Source of the DNA: Diphasiastrum complanatum
Lineage: Eukaryota > Streptophyta > Lycopodiopsida > Lycopodiales > Lycopodiaceae
Assembly: GCA_029204225.1 (NCBI GenBank)
Contig: CM055104.1
Coordinates: 38,186,527-38,250,526, forward strand
Reading direction: 5' to 3'
Length of the DNA stretch: 64,000 bases
A model generated the notes under the pieces. The model worked only from the letters and a program-made list of their open reading frames with translations. It searched no databases and was not told the origin of the DNA. Shown piece after piece: positions 11,601 to 24,099 of the stretch. A program made the position numbers and the translations under genes. The number at the start of each line of letters is the position of its first letter. The stretch's first letter is position 1.

Positions 11601-13987
11601 GAATCAATATGCTCTTGCATGAAAAGCTTTTTATATGAGCAGTAGATCATTCATAACTATAATTCCTTGACGGAACATCGATGGATAGCCACCTTAAAGT
11701 GTGCTTGGATGCTTGTGAGCATATCTTTTTTTTTATTTTGAACTCAGTATGTAACTTTTGGTAGCCCATCGTTGATGGACAAAGATGGACCACCTATTTT
11801 TTTAACTACACTTATCCTATTTTCGATGAAGATCCATATATTGTATGTATGTTGACATTACAAGTGTAATGTATGTCCTTTACAACCTTGGTTGTGGCTC
11901 ACGAGTCACTATGGATACTTGAGTCTTCGACTCTAATCCATCTGTTTTCAAAGCACTTCAAAATCCTTTAAACCAAGTATGTACATAAATGGCAAACACT
12001 TTTTTGATTGTAGTAAAAGACAGATATATGTAATACTATACTTCTTAAGCTATCATGAGAAAAGAATGAATAGGATTCAAAGGAACTTGCTTTGTTATGG
12101 TGTATTTTGTAACACTTTCTTGGGCTTGTGAAAATTCAATGTGAAACATAGACCCGGATTCGACAAAAACTGTTTTTAGTATAAAGAAAAAGACATCCTT
12201 GAGCAATCATGACCTCCTCACAAGATTCCCTTATGATGACTATTCACGTTGGTGCCTCAAATGTATTTATGCACACATGTACTGTTTTGCTTCTAAATAA
12301 GACACAATTAGGTTTTAAGATGCATAAAACAGGAAGATAGCTGGTGTGCTCTTGGAAAGCATGGATATGCTCAAGAGTTATGAAAACTGTACATTACTTG
12401 TTCTTCGCACGATGGGTACAAGTATTTGTATGGCATGGAGTTGCCCCTATACTTATGTACTAATCCAAACTACTCCTTGTTTGCTTTTTTTTTTTTTTTA
12501 TTATTATTATAGTTAGATTTCAATAGATAATGAATGATTGAGTATAAAGATAAGGACCAATACCAATATACTGATCAGAATGGCAGATGTCCTGATATGG
12601 TGAGGATATGTTTTGGCCTATTGCTATAAGCAATATTTAGTAAGGGGATATTGGACTATGAAATTTCATTTTTATTGCATGCTGTCAAGTTGGTGAACTT
12701 ATTTTGTACATGGATAACAACTGACATTCAGCGTTGACACTAGTCTTCCTCATTGTGCTAACTTGCGTGGTTTTGTGTGGTGGGATGGTGGCAAGTACCA
12801 GATAGATATCTTGAAATAGATTTTGCTTTACGATGCTTTATGAGTAATGTATACTTGTTAGTTATGTTTTTTCTTGTTGGTTTATGAATAAAGGGTTTTA
12901 AAAGGCTTCTTCTTGACTTGTCAAGAGGAGCTTTGTTTTGTTAATCTCTCTCTTCTCTTCACTTCATGTGCTATGCAGGTTGAGGCAAGGTTGTCACTCC
13001 CAGCGATGATCCTCATACTATTAACGACAGAACAATACAATGGAGAGCTATCCTAACTCTCTTCTTCAATCTTATTGATTCTTGTAGATTTAGAGGCTCC
13101 TCCTCGACTCCACTCAGAATATCAATAAGATCTTGTAGTATCAAGATACATTCCATTCTCACTTTCCAAATAGAATAGTCAAATGGATCAGTCTTTCATT
13201 TGCCTTAGAAAGCTCCTATTGATGGCATGATGATGCAAATGAAGATGTACACAAGTGTAAAGTGATTCTAAAATAAATTTGTGACGCTCTTAACAGTAGA
13301 TTTGAAACACAAGATATGAGATTTAGAAATATGTATAAAGATATGAATAACAAAATTGAGAATAAAGCTCCACACAAATCTAGTCACTTTGAAAATAAGA
13401 CCTTGCCTAGATCACAAAGATGAAGACTCACTAAAATTGAATCAAAACACTTAAAATTTAGACCCAAACACTCCTATTGGACTCTTTGATATCCAATGAC
13501 TCTAACTCTAAGATTTGGATTGAATTTGAGAAGTTTTGATCACAATTAATGTCCTAATTTTCCAACAGTATTGACTAGTTTTTAAAAAATCACTCATTTT
13601 TTGTCATAACTCTTGTAATCAAAATAAATGGATGCTACTGATCTGAAATCCACTAGGTAGACACTTCTGCCCACTCTCAAAGATCAATCCTAAAATCTCA
13701 AATCGCCCTACAAAAGTCGTTGGAGTTACTTGCATCACAATCTACGATTCAAGATCTTTCTAGCAAATGGCCATTTAATCACATTGGATTAATAATAATA
13801 TTTTTGTAAAGATTCAAAGTGAATGGATACTACACGACCTCTGAGCATTACATACAGCATATACTTGATCCAAAAACACCCAAAGATTGCTATCATTGGA
13901 GTTTCAGAGGCTACAAAACAATTAAAATCCAAGAAGACCTCAAAGACCTAATGTCTTGCTTGGAATGATCCACTATATTGGATCTAG
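11601..13987. other. No gene seen
   Basis: Mixed AT-rich DNA with a poly-T tract near 12487. At 12977-13060 a short open stretch follows a tgtgctatgcag that resembles an intron 3' end, but it soon meets stops and no protein family was recognised. Confidence 0.5.
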
Positions 13988-13999
13988 CTCTGATACCAC
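13988..13999 (-). other. Isolated PBS-like site
   Basis: Minus strand reads tggtatcagagc, the initiator-Met tRNA complement used by plant LTR elements. The neighbour at 14000 (cgttaaaattt) could be an LTR end with TG mutated to CG. Neither flank shows a coding domain or a matching second LTR, so this is at most a remnant or a non-coding LTR element. Confidence 0.45.
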
Positions 14000-16258
14000 G
14001 TTAAAATTTGTATTTTTTGATCTCAAAAATATCTACAAAGATCTAAAAGCATGAGTGATTACACTATCAAAACTATGATGATTAAAATCAGATTTGAGAG
14101 AGCCATCACACTAGCTTTAGATCTTGGCAATTGCTCTTAAAACTTGACATATTTTGAGCACTCTTGCTTTCAGCTGATGGAGTGGAGGACTCGTCTTTTG
14201 TCTCAGACTCGACTAACATATCTTATAGTATATTTTTCAAAGAATTTTCACTAATATCTCTCTATTTCGAACTTCATATATCATAAATGTTCTCTTTTTC
14301 AGATGATAAAATTGAAAACCCATCTTCTTCATCAAAATCGACTAACATATCTTCTTTTTAATAGGCTTATAAAATTGACAAGAAATTTTGTAAGTCAATT
14401 TTCTTCCGTTAATGACAAATTCAGAATAGTAGTTGTCCAATTAATCCAAGTCATTATTTCGAAATAGATATTATTAAATGGTGTCATTGTCAATTTAAAA
14501 TTTAACACTAAAAACTATTAGAATATCCAAAACTATTAGATCTAAATCATCAATTCTTAATTGATTTTTCTCACAGTCATTCTTTCTTGCTCTTCGAATC
14601 TAGTTGCAACATTTTTTGTTTGTACATTTTCAAAAAATATTAGTTGACATGGTGTGCAACAAATGGATGCATAATATTTTTGTTTACTTATTGTTTTCTA
14701 GACAATTATACGATCCAAAAAAAATGTTGTTTTCTATTTTCAGAAGCCAAAAAAGTACAACAAGACTTTCAACTTGAAGTTCATTAAAGATTATCACAAC
14801 TCGTGTCTTCCTAAGAAAATTTTAAGCATATCATTCTTTTTAATCTACAAATTGTTTTTTTCTGTAACAAACTTTTCATTATTTGTGAATTATCAAATTG
14901 CTCTTATGTTTAAATTTGTAGTTATATTTTTAAGATTTTAAATATTTAAATTTCTAGTTTTTTATTTTCTTTAATTTAGTTTGACTTTTTTTTTTAAATT
15001 TTTTTTTTAAGATTTTAAATATATAAATTTCTAGTTTTTTAAGTATTATTATTATTTTAAAAATATACATATTGTTTTAAGATTTTTTAATACTAATGTT
15101 TAAATCTTATATTTTTTTTATGATTTTTAAATATTTTTTTTATTATAAACATAATTTTTTTTATTTTTTTTACATTTTAACTTTAATTTTAATTTTTTGA
15201 TTTTTTTAGTTTTTAGTTTTTGAGTTTTTTGAAATTTTTTTTAATATTTTAGGTTTTTGAAACTTCCACGTCCTATGTTAAGCACATCAAAAGATTTTTT
15301 GCTATGCCATAAAAATGAGCATGGGCCTTCATTGTTTTTTTCACAAACCTCATTGGACATAGTTACGTGTCGTCGACAAAGTTGTTGACAAAAACAACAA
15401 AGGCCCGTGCTCATTCTTTGATCTGACATTAGGTATGAGTGTACTTAGGGTAGACCCTAACCCTAGCAATGAATTCCTTAGATCAAGCAAACTAGGCCTT
15501 AAGTGAAGGTACCTCTTTTTGGAGGTGGCCAACCTCATAAAAAATCCCTATAATTTAGGACCATGTGATTTGGCCTTGACATGAGCATAATTAAAGGTCA
15601 TCAAGGGTGGCTTGACTCAATTATAATCTAATCCTAGTTATGTATATGTGTGGATGACACTTGCATATCCATCAAGATGCCATCATCAAGAAGTTCACAA
15701 AAAATATACAAACCAAAGTACTAATACCGAATTGTAAACTACTCTTGATGTCTCTCTTAAAATGGAGGAAAAATCTCACATGCAAATATTATAAAAAGTA
15801 CAAAAACTCATCAAATTGTGCAGAGAAACATTGCATGTATCATCAACATATAGAATATGTCCTAAATTATCACTTCACATCAATTATCCATGAAGGCAAA
15901 GCATTGAGGGGTTACAGACCCCTCTCTTTTTTAAGTGCTTATTTAATGCAAATCTCCACCAACAAAAAATGGTCACCATAAGTTTTTTTAGATGAATAAC
16001 TTTTTGAAACTAATCTTTTGTTTTTCTTTCTAGAATTTTAATAATGTTCTTTCAAAATATGCTAAAAGTAATAAATTTAGAGGGAAAAATTAGATTTTGG
16101 TAGAAAGAATTAGTACCAGAGAGAGAAATTTAATGAGAACTTATTAGGGACTAGGCTACGAGAGTAGGTGATGTGAGAAAAATAGGGAAAGAGGAAAAAA
16201 AAATTAGGTGGTGAGAAACGGTTATGTAGGAGGTTGAGGAGAGAGAAAGCTCAAGATA
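14000..16258. other. No gene seen; very AT-rich tract 14830-15240
   Basis: No coding domain. 14830-15240 is dominated by T and A homopolymer runs with almost no G or C. A 106-codon plus frame at 15661-15981 has no recognisable motif. Confidence 0.6.
15315..15414. repeat. Imperfect inverted repeat
   Basis: 15315-15343 (atgagcatgggcc then a T-rich run) is the imperfect reverse complement of 15391-15414 (A-rich run then ggcccgtgctcat). The loop of about 47 bp contains gtcgtcgac. It could be the core of a small MITE or a chance palindrome. Confidence 0.5.
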
Positions 16259-16259
16259 T

Positions 16260-16261
<2 letters not shown>

Positions 16262-16349
<88 letters not shown>

Positions 16350-16390
16350 GAAGAAGAAGAAGAAGAAGAAGAAGAAGAAGAAGAAGAAGA
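16262..16390. repeat. Compound (AG)n-(AAG)n microsatellite
   Basis: AG units from 16262 to about 16338, one GGG interruption, AG again to 16350, then AAG units to about 16390. Frames through it are repeat artefacts. Confidence 0.97.
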
Positions 16391-16817
16391 AAAAGTTGTG
16401 TTTCCCTTGTCAAGGTTGACACCAAGGCACGTATGCTAGTCATCGAGTAATGATTGAAGCTCCCCAACAAACAATGTGTATGCGTGGTTTGAGTGCAACT
16501 CAAGTGGAAGTTTCTAGAAATGATTTTGCATGTGTCATATAAAGAAAGGGGATTGTTCTAAGGACTCAAAAAATATTCTTCGCATGTAAAGAGGCGGCCC
16601 CCTACTCAATGTCAAAGGCAATTATTATGAATGTTAGTCAAATAGTGTCAAAGTACAATACTTTGGACCATAAATGAGTGCATTAATGCCTCACAAGTGT
16701 GATTGATTGATTGATCATAAAACAATTGCAAACTAGACACACAAATTTGAGATCTAGATTAGCAAATTGGGATGCATCAAGCAAGAGCAATCTATAATCA
16801 TTAATCAAAAGCAAAGT

Positions 16818-16819
16818 AC

Positions 16820-16880
<61 letters not shown>
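16818..16880. repeat. (CA)n microsatellite, about 31 units
   Basis: An uninterrupted run of AC dinucleotides ending at acatgtgtgg. Confidence 0.97.
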
Positions 16881-16884
<4 letters not shown>

Positions 16885-17011
16885 GTGGAACAATACTCAG
16901 TATGGCCTGTAGACTGAAAATGAAGTGAAAAACACTTTGTTCTTACTTAGATCCAAAAACAATCAAAGTACATATTGTAAAAATCGAGTTTTGCCGATGA
17001 GCTCTGGATTA

Positions 17012-17199
17012 CTATGGAGGATTGGATACATAGAAAGCCTCTTTCCCACCTCGAGTTAGGTGAAAATTTAGCATGTAATAAGGAAGTTGATTGAGCTTTC
17101 TTGCCCTATGGAAGATTGGATACATAGAAAGCCTCTTCCCCACCTCAAGTTAGGTGAAAATACAGCATGTAATAAGGAAGTTGATTGAGCTTTCTTGTC
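17012..17199. repeat. Tandem duplication, 94-bp unit, two copies
   Basis: Copy 1 starts at 17012 (ctatggaggattgg) and copy 2 at 17106 (ctatggaagattgg). The copies differ at only a handful of sites. No coding content was recognised. Confidence 0.92.
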
Positions 17200-18231
17200 C
17201 TAATTTGCCATTCTAGCCTCATTCCTAGAGTCTTGCCATATTGGTGGCTAGATTGATCAACCTACTCCATAAATCTAGGAATTAGGTCCTATAAAGTAAG
17301 AATCACTACCAAATAAACTTGACCCACTTTTTAGACATGATCTAACCTACTCTAGTATAGGTTTCCCATGTGGCTCCATGGCCTCACACGTTTGGGACCC
17401 ACTAATGTACATATTTACATTATTTGACATAGCTAGATTTGCCAATATAGGCAATTTTTCACAAATAGGACATGAATTGGTGTGATTTTTGGAGAAGGTA
17501 TAGGATGAGGAGGGATGTCAATTAAATTATGAGACATTTTGTCTTTAACATAATATGTATGTCTTTCCTTTGGCAAAGCTTATCAAGATTGTCAAAATCC
17601 CATCTTAAAATTCTCTAGCAAAGGTCATCAATGTTGCCAACACCTCATCATGATGATAATTAATCAAGAAGTGATCGATTCCTAGATGTTTCCATCAATT
17701 CACGTGGATTCCAAAATCATTTCTTGTTGTTCCTTATTAATCAAATCATGTGGTCACAAACCGATTTTTGCAATTCCTTAAAAACAAAATCAGGCTTGAG
17801 GTCATAAAAAGTCATAAAATTATATCTTAATTGCATGAGCAAATATAAGAATCTTGAGTGCATGAGAAAACCAAGTAGAAAAAATCAATCATGACTTAGA
17901 ATCATAAAAATTCTTAACATAAAAAATCCTTTGATCTGATAAGGCTAATGCCTTGATTCTTTACAATACAAAAATGATTATAATGAGAATTTTAATGGGT
18001 CACTTAAAGAAAAGTAACGTTCATCTATAAAGAGAAAAACAAACTCTTTTGGCTAGAAAAGTTATCGACTCTTGACATAACGTGAGAAATTCTCCAAAAA
18101 GGTAACACTACTTATTATGTTTAAGATTTTGTGCACTTGATTTTTTATGACATCTAGTGCTTGTTCAAGAACGTAATCTAGCAAATGGAATAGACATCAT
18201 TGTCACAACTTTGTAATAATTTATAATTGCT

Positions 18232-18480
18232 AAATTATGCATCATCTACATAAAGTGCAATGATCACTGATCTGGTATTAAGATGTTGTACATAGATATT
18301 GCAGTCAGCAGTGCTTGGTTTGAAACCAATATGCATCAGATATGACTTTATTCTATCAAACCAGACATGTGGCACTTGTTTTAGCCCATACAGAGCTTTA
18401 TGCAGTCGACAGACTTCATGCTCTTGGCCCTTTACCTCATATCCTTCAGGCTGCAGGGTAAGAAATCTCTTATAAGTGGG
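18232..18480 (-). pseudogene. Copia RT fragment ending at the YVDD box
   Basis: The minus strand is open without interruption through L-Q-P-E-G-Y-E-V-K-G (near 18440), L-Y-G-L-K-Q (near 18385) and D-C-N-I-Y-V-Q, to the catalytic Y-V-D-D at about 18240. A stop follows directly. It is the middle third of copia RT and nothing else. It lies just outside the truncated 3' LTR of element D and covers the RT part missing from D, but its own family assignment is unknown. Confidence 0.85.
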
Positions 18481-18693
18481 GATTTTGGCTACTAGAATGC
18501 ATTCATGACAATTCTCATGTAGTTGTAATTCTTACAATAAGATGCAACTTCTATTATGCCATGTCTACACACCCAATTTTTTGCCACACAAAGCAGAGCA
18601 CCACTATAATTCAAAATCCACCATTCACCTCCAAAACAATGTCTCCATCAATAGCAAATCTAACATGCAGGTGGAGGTTTATCCTTCGGCAAA
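18481..18693. other. Unassigned junction DNA
   Basis: Lies between the RT fragment and the cut end of the D LTR. I found no match to the D LTR, to the H LTR, or to any coding domain. Confidence 0.5.
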
Positions 18694-19161
18694 ATAATGA
18701 GCACAAGACAATTGCGGATAGAAATTGCGTATTCTAAGCTATCTCTGAAAACTTTGTCTGATTTGCACTTCCGCTGATAAGCAGTAAGCGCTAATAGCAA
18801 GACTTTAAAAGAACTCTAAAGAACTGAGCTAGAATGCTCAAGGGTGTTCAAGCTTGAAAGCTAGAGAGACATGCTAAATTCTACTTCAATATATTGCATG
18901 CATGAATTGCTTGAATTGAAATAAAGTATGATCAGCTATTTATACTAAGCATATAATGGGCGTCCAATAGGATAGTTGATTATGTCATAGATCATAATAG
19001 TGAGTTGGCATCCGTTCAGTTAGTACTTCTTGGAAATTTACTTGTGGAATCCACCTGTGAGCGATTTCTGTGTAATTCTGCGGACGAAACATGCATAAAA
19101 CTGCAGAGCTGAGTAAGAAGATTAAAAACGATTAGTCGATCATCAGGAGAATAATCCAGTA
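18694..19161 (-). mobile_element. 3' LTR of element D, truncated
   Basis: Reverse complement of the first two thirds of the LTR at 51913-52834, including the block with aagcttgaacac and the agcgctta segment. The outer end is cut near 18694, so the U5 end is missing. The inner edge adjoins a PPT. TGTTAGATTATTC in the reference copy reads TACTGGATTATTC here. Confidence 0.85.
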
Positions 19162-19170
19162 CCCTCCCTT
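19162..19170 (-). other. Polypurine tract of element D
   Basis: Minus strand aagggaggg directly upstream of the 3' LTR. It primes plus-strand DNA synthesis in LTR elements. Confidence 0.8.
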
Positions 19171-19207
19171 AATCTGAATCCATGAATGTTTTGACCTTCG
19201 AGCTTAG

Positions 19208-20153
19208 TTATGCACAAAATTTTGTGTGTGCATCCAAGCTTAATGCTTTAGTAAAAATATCTACTATCATATCTTGCGTTCGACAGTACTGCAAGTCAAC
19301 CTCTTTGTCGAGAACTTTGCTTCTGACATATTGATATTTAATTTCAATGTGCTTATTCCTAGAATGAAATCTAGGATTGGCTGATAGAGCAATGGCACTT
19401 TGATTATCACAAAATAGAATTGTCGGAGCATATTGATGCAGACTGATATCTGAAAGTAAGTTTCTCAACCATACTGCTAGGCTTTGTAGCTTGTGAGGCT
19501 ACGATATACTCTAATTTAGTGAAAGATAGAGCTATCAAAGTTTGCTTGCGACTGTTCCATAAAATAGGACCATTGTTGAAGAAGAATGTAAATCCTGAAG
19601 TGAATTTACGAGTGTCTACATCTCCTCCCCCTAAATTGCATCTGAAAAACCTCTAAGAATATTGAGTTTGTCCTTGTCGACTCCTCCATAACAAATGCAA
19701 AAGTCCATAGTAGCTCAAAGATATCTCATGACTTTGATAAGAGCCTTCCAATGTGTTATACCAAGATTGGTCATATACTGACTCAAAGAACTCACTACAA
19801 AAGCTATGTCTGGTCTGGTACAGATCATCGCGTACATAAGAGATCCTATTATCGAATGATGAGGATACTCATGCATCTGCTCCTTCTCTTTGATTGTTTG
19901 GGGACACTGGTCCGACATCTTGAGTTTTGGTTCCATTGGTGAGAGAACTAATTTGCAATTCAACATCCATTTGATGTATTTTCCAATCTGTTGCAGCAGC
20001 AAATGACAATAGAAGTCTGATAGAAGAATGTTTAATTACTAGAGTGAAGGTCTCAGTGTAGTTGACATTTTGTACCTGAGAAAATTCTCTGGCTACAAGG
20101 CGAGTCTTTCTTCGATCAATAATTCTATCTGCCTTGTACTTGATTTTGAGCAA
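19208..20153 (-). pseudogene. Copia D: RT and RNase H with the RT core deleted
   Basis: RT begins on the minus strand at about 20153 with K-Y-K-A-D and R-K-T-R-L-V-A-R-E-F-S-Q, followed by D-W-K-I-H-Q-M-D-V near 19975. It then jumps to C-K-L-V-L-S-P-M-E-P-K-L (near 19935). Everything between, including F-L-N-G, L-Y-G-L-K-Q and Y-V-D-D, is gone. The rest continues with G-S-L-M-Y-A-M, R-P-D-I-A-F, then RNase H: a degraded D-x-D-W region near 19610, C-D-N-Q-S-A-I near 19400 and a V-D-I-F-T-K-A-L tail ending at 19208. Stops and frame changes occur near 19470 and 19715. Confidence 0.82.
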
Positions 20154-20252
20154 TCATTTGCAATCAGCTACATTTCTATTGGCCGGTAATTCAACGATTG
20201 TCCAAGTCTGATTGTTGATAAGAGATGAATACTCTTTATCCCTAGCTTCTTT

Positions 20253-21440
20253 CTAGAGATCGGAATTGGGCTGTCTGAGTGCTTCTTCGACAGCGACAGT
20301 CGTCAGTTCTTGAACAAGATAAGCTACAGACTCGTTGATATACTTGTTAGGTGGTCTGTTGACTCTTGTGGATCTTCTGGGTGATGATCGAAGTTGATCT
20401 TCATCATGTTGTAGTTGTTGAACTACAACATCATCATCTTCAGTTTCGTCGTCGATAAGTTGTTCATCGGGAGTAGACAAGCTTGGACCTTCAATAGAAA
20501 TAGTCGAATTTGGAACTTGAAAGTTTGATGTTCATCCGAAAGTTCAACTATATGAGCTTTGCCTTTACCTTTGAGGTTAATAACTGATCTTCAATGAAGA
20601 TGACATCGCGACTAGTGAATATCTTCGATTCGACAGGATCATAGAACTTATAAGGTTTATCTGAAGTATTGTAGATGATGAAAATAGATTTGATACTCTA
20701 GAAGTCGAGCTTTTTCCTGAGATCATGAGGAATTTGCGCATAAGCGATACATCAAAAAACTCGTAAGTTTGATAAAGAAGGTTTGGAGCTTCTCCAAACT
20801 TCGTATGGTATTTTGTCTGAGAGACTTTAGTAGGAGGACATATGTTCTGAATATAAGCTGCAGTTGAAACTGCTTCAGTCTAGAAGGACTTCGAAAGTGT
20901 CGCATGTGATAACATGCACTTTGCCGATTCGACTAAGGTTATGTTCTTTCTCTCAGCAACACCATTCGACTGAGGCGAATAAGAGGTAATGTATTGTTGC
21001 TCAATGTCAATCCTCCTTGAATTTTGTAGATATCTATTCTTCCCCGTTGTCGGACCTCAGTGATGTAATTCTTTTACCAGTTTAATTTTTTGCATGCTCT
21101 TTAAATTGTCGAAACTTGTTGAAAGCTTCCAATTTTTGCTTGATGAAATAAACAACTGTTCTTCTCAAATATTCTTCAATGAAGGTAATAGAATACTTTG
21201 CATTAAACAACGACAAAAGTTTGCATTGGACCACATAGGTCTGAATGAACGACATCTAACAAATCTTTTGTTGCATGCCTATGACTCCATCTAAAGGGAA
21301 TCCTTGTCTGCTTTCCAAGGATACAACTATGACAAACAGGGAGGTCGACTTTGTCGGTTGGACAGTCGAGATCAAGTGCTAGGGATCGTTTAGACATGTA
21401 TGAAACAGATGTATGATTCAAGTGTCATAATCGATGATGC
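20253..21440 (-). pseudogene. Copia D: integrase and linker
   Basis: The minus strand opens with C-H-S-C-I-L-G-K-Q (zinc-binding, about 21335) and V-H-S-D-L-C-G-P-M (first catalytic Asp, about 21240). The core is frameshifted around 21200-20950. C-terminal text is close to that of the plus-strand family member: A-K-S-M-L-type helix (about 20920), F-G-type box near 20760 and R-D-V-I-F-I-E-D near 20605. It ends with the acidic linker E-T-E-D-D-D-V-V-V and R-R-S-T-R-V-N-R-P-P (about 20430-20350). Confidence 0.78.
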
Positions 21441-21800
21441 CATAGTAATGCTTTAGTGACAAGAACATAAGTTTTCAAGGCTTGAGTACTAGTATCAGAA
21501 TAACAATGTGCCAATCTATATAGGTTTTCATGTCTCTTGCCGAGTGTAAGGACTTTATTTGTCCTATCGATAATTCGGCATTGATCAGACTCAAACTTCA
21601 TCCTATGACCTAAGTTAGCGATCCTACTCATTGATAACATATTCGTAAAGAGTTTAGGTACATACAAAACATTTGATAGTAGTTTGAATTGATCATGCTG
21701 GAATTTCAATCTTATAGTGCCTTCACCTTCAATAGTGTGAGCACCATCGTCGCCAAGATGAATGTACTTCTTTGTACTGTAAGGCGTATAGAAGTTTTGC
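21425..21800 (-). pseudogene. Copia D: protease C-terminal part and pre-integrase
   Basis: Minus strand: L-G-D-D-G-A-H-T-I-E-G-E-G-T-I (near 21745), L-S-N-V-L-Y-V-P-K-L (near 21660), L-S-M-S-R-I-A-N-L-G, and L-L-W-H-H-R-L just before the integrase. The D-S/T-G site would lie beyond 21800 but is removed: at about 21795 the sequence becomes the LTR of element C. Confidence 0.8.
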
Positions 21801-22438
21801 AAGACTCTAAGCAAACGACCATAGATCACAGACTACGCATTATTCAATCAACGAAAACGACACGACAATCAGAGATGGAAGAGTTGAGAGCTTTTGTATT
21901 TTGTATTTTTCTTTTGTTTCAAGTGAGTCGATGAGTATTACGCACGTTGGCGGCCTGTCGCTCCTCTTACAGAAGTTGTTATGTTCTGCTCGTTGGCAAA
22001 CTTTCATACATAGCTGATAATGCTAACAGTTCGCTAACACTGCTCTTTACTTTTGCACCTTCCTTTTTCGTTATATTCTATAGTTATCCCATCTGGGAAA
22101 ATTACAAGATAATTTAGCAACAATTTACAAGACAAGTTTAGTGCTAATCATTGGTTAACTACCCTCTGATAATGTTGTTTTGACGGTTGAGCGTGATAGT
22201 ACAGTACTCCACACTCGTCGAGCTGCCAACTGCTAGCTCGATTCGGGTTCCATCTTGAGTACTTCGGGGACCTCGGGTAGTTGCCTTCGATCTTCGCTTC
22301 GGTCTTTGACCTTTGGTCTTCGTTTCGTATTTGTCGTCGGTCTTCAACCTTCGACCTTCGAGATCTTTTCGTCCTTCGGGACATCTTCATCATTTGGAAT
22401 CTCTTCGGCAAGGTTGCAAGAGTTCACCATTTCATACA
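21795..22438 (-). mobile_element. 3' LTR of element C, outer end truncated
   Basis: Matches 25995-26697, including the text acgacacgacaatcagagatgg and the run of ttcg-rich repeats (clusters of cttcg at 22260-22400). Minus-strand start TGTATGAAATGG lies next to the PPT. Several plus frames of 60-80 codons here are LTR artefacts. Confidence 0.85.
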
Positions 22439-22455
22439 CTCCCTCTTGAAAGTTG
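22439..22455 (-). other. Polypurine tract of element C
   Basis: The minus strand reads ctttcaagagggag directly before the 3' LTR start TGTATG. Confidence 0.75.
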
Positions 22456-24083
22456 CAATCCTTTTGTATATCCAACCCTATTGTCTTTCTTTGTTTTGTG
22501 AAGAGTGATTTGTCGAACGACTTCATGAGCAAATCTGCAACTATATTTTCGGATTTTATATATTGGACATTAAGCTCTTCTTTCGAGATCAGGTCTCGAA
22601 TGTGATGGTACTTCAAAGGTATGTGTTTAGTCTTTGAATAGAGACTGAATCCTGAGATAGATATATAGATATATGGCACTCTAAGAATCCATCATCATCG
22701 TGCATGGTTCTCTTTGTTGTATGCCAATTGCCTCCAACATCATCTGCAACCATAAAACCTCATTTGCCATCTTCAAAGCTACAACATATTCAGCTTCGCA
22801 TCCGGGATTGAGCCACTAATGTTCATTTCTTGCATGTCCAACTGATTGTTGCTCCACATGCTATTGAACATCTTTATGTCACAGATTTGATGTCGTCTTT
22901 GCAGCTTGCATCACTGTAGTGTTGCAGCTCGAATCTTTTTTCTTCATTTTCTTCTTTGTAGGTCAATCCCATATTTTGGGTGCCTTTTAGATATTGTAAA
23001 ATTCTTTTCGTCATTTGCCAACGGTGTCATGCTAGGGTTGGAAGAGAATTGGCTCAATGCATAGAGAGGGAAGGCCAAGTCGGGTCTGGTACAAATTGCA
23101 AGGTACATCAGACTACTGATCAAGTTCTAGTATGGTATACCTTCGATCTTCTATCTCTCCTCATCTGTGTTCGGACAATCATGTTTCGTCAATTTGGCTC
23201 TAACTATTATTGGTGTGGTTTTTTCTTTGCAGTCCAACATTTGGTACTACTTCAGCACCTTTTCGACGTATTCAAATTGACACAGATGCATTACTCCTCT
23301 CATTCGATCTCTTCTGATCTGCAGCCCAAGACATTTTGTCGCTTCTCCTAGATCTGTGATTTCATAATTTGCAGAAATCTGACTTTTGGTTTTCTTGATT
23401 AGCATCAAAGAGTTTTCTATCATCAGGGATTCATCTACAAAAATTGTTAGAATCACAAAGCTTCTTCCTACTCTTCTTATATAGACATTACAGTCTAGTT
23501 GTGTAGGAACGAAGTCTAGAGACTTCAGAAGATTGTCGAGCTTCTTATACCATGCTCGTGATGTCTGCTTCAGACCATAAATGCATCGACGCAACCGACA
23601 AAGACATTGTCGATTGTCAGAGTCTTCGAATCTTTCAGGCTGCTTCATGAAGATTTCTTCTTCTAGATCTCCGTGGAAAAAGGTTACATCAATCTGGTGT
23701 ATCTCCAGATTGTGTTGTGCTATGTATGCAAGGAGCAGTCAAATGCTTGTCATCTTCACCATTGGTGAGTACATATCAAAGTAGTCGATGTCGTACATTT
23801 GCGTGTAGCCCTTGGTGACAAATCTAGCCTTGTAGCATCCAACGGTGTCATCTGATTTTATTTTTCTTTTATAAACCCATTTGTAGTCGACGATCCTTTT
23901 ATCTTCGAGCAGTGGCTCTAGTGTCCATGCCTCATTCTGCCTCATCGATTCGATCTCTTTCGACATTGCCTGCTTCCAGAATTCTCTCCATTGAATATTG
24001 TCAGTGTATCGATCTAGAGGTCTTCTTTGTCTTTGACCTTCTTGGTCATGTTCGTCGCTGCTGGTTCGTGTCTTCTTCAACAA
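22440..24083 (-). pseudogene. Copia C: reverse transcriptase and RNase H
   Basis: RT starts near 24000 with W-K-Q-A-M-S-K-E-I and V-D-Y-K-W-V-Y-K-R-K, then Y-K-A-R-F-V-T-K-G-Y-T-Q. After a frame change near 23740-23650 it shows K-Q-P-E-R-F, C-I-Y-G-L-K-Q and a degraded active site F-V-D-E-S (canonical Y-V-D-D) at about 23430. G-L-Q-I-R-R-D follows. RNase H (about 22960-22440) keeps the A-S-C-x-D segment, E-A-E-Y, a D-S stop in the third catalytic box, K-H-I-P-L-K-Y-H-H and I-V-A-D-L-L-M-K-S. At least five frame breaks; inactive. Confidence 0.82.
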
Positions 24084-24099
24084 GTTGATCTTTGGCTTC

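Larger units (their letters stand above)
16391..18231. other. No gene seen apart from simple and tandem repeats
   Basis: No coding motif. It contains the CA microsatellite and the 94-bp duplication listed separately. Confidence 0.55.

Noticed and set aside
12977-13060. Possible exon after tgtgctatgcag
   Set aside because: Short, soon meets stops in two frames and no protein family recognised.
16222-16503. Frames through the AG/AAG microsatellite and through the CA run at 16683-16880
   Set aside because: Pure simple-repeat translations, no protein signal.
17012-17199. Possible CRISPR-like array
   Set aside because: Only two adjacent copies without spacers; a plain tandem duplication in a plant genome.
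22148-22508. Several overlapping 60-90 codon frames, also at 26357-26757
   Set aside because: Repeated ttcg-rich words in the LTR of element C keep several frames open; no domain.
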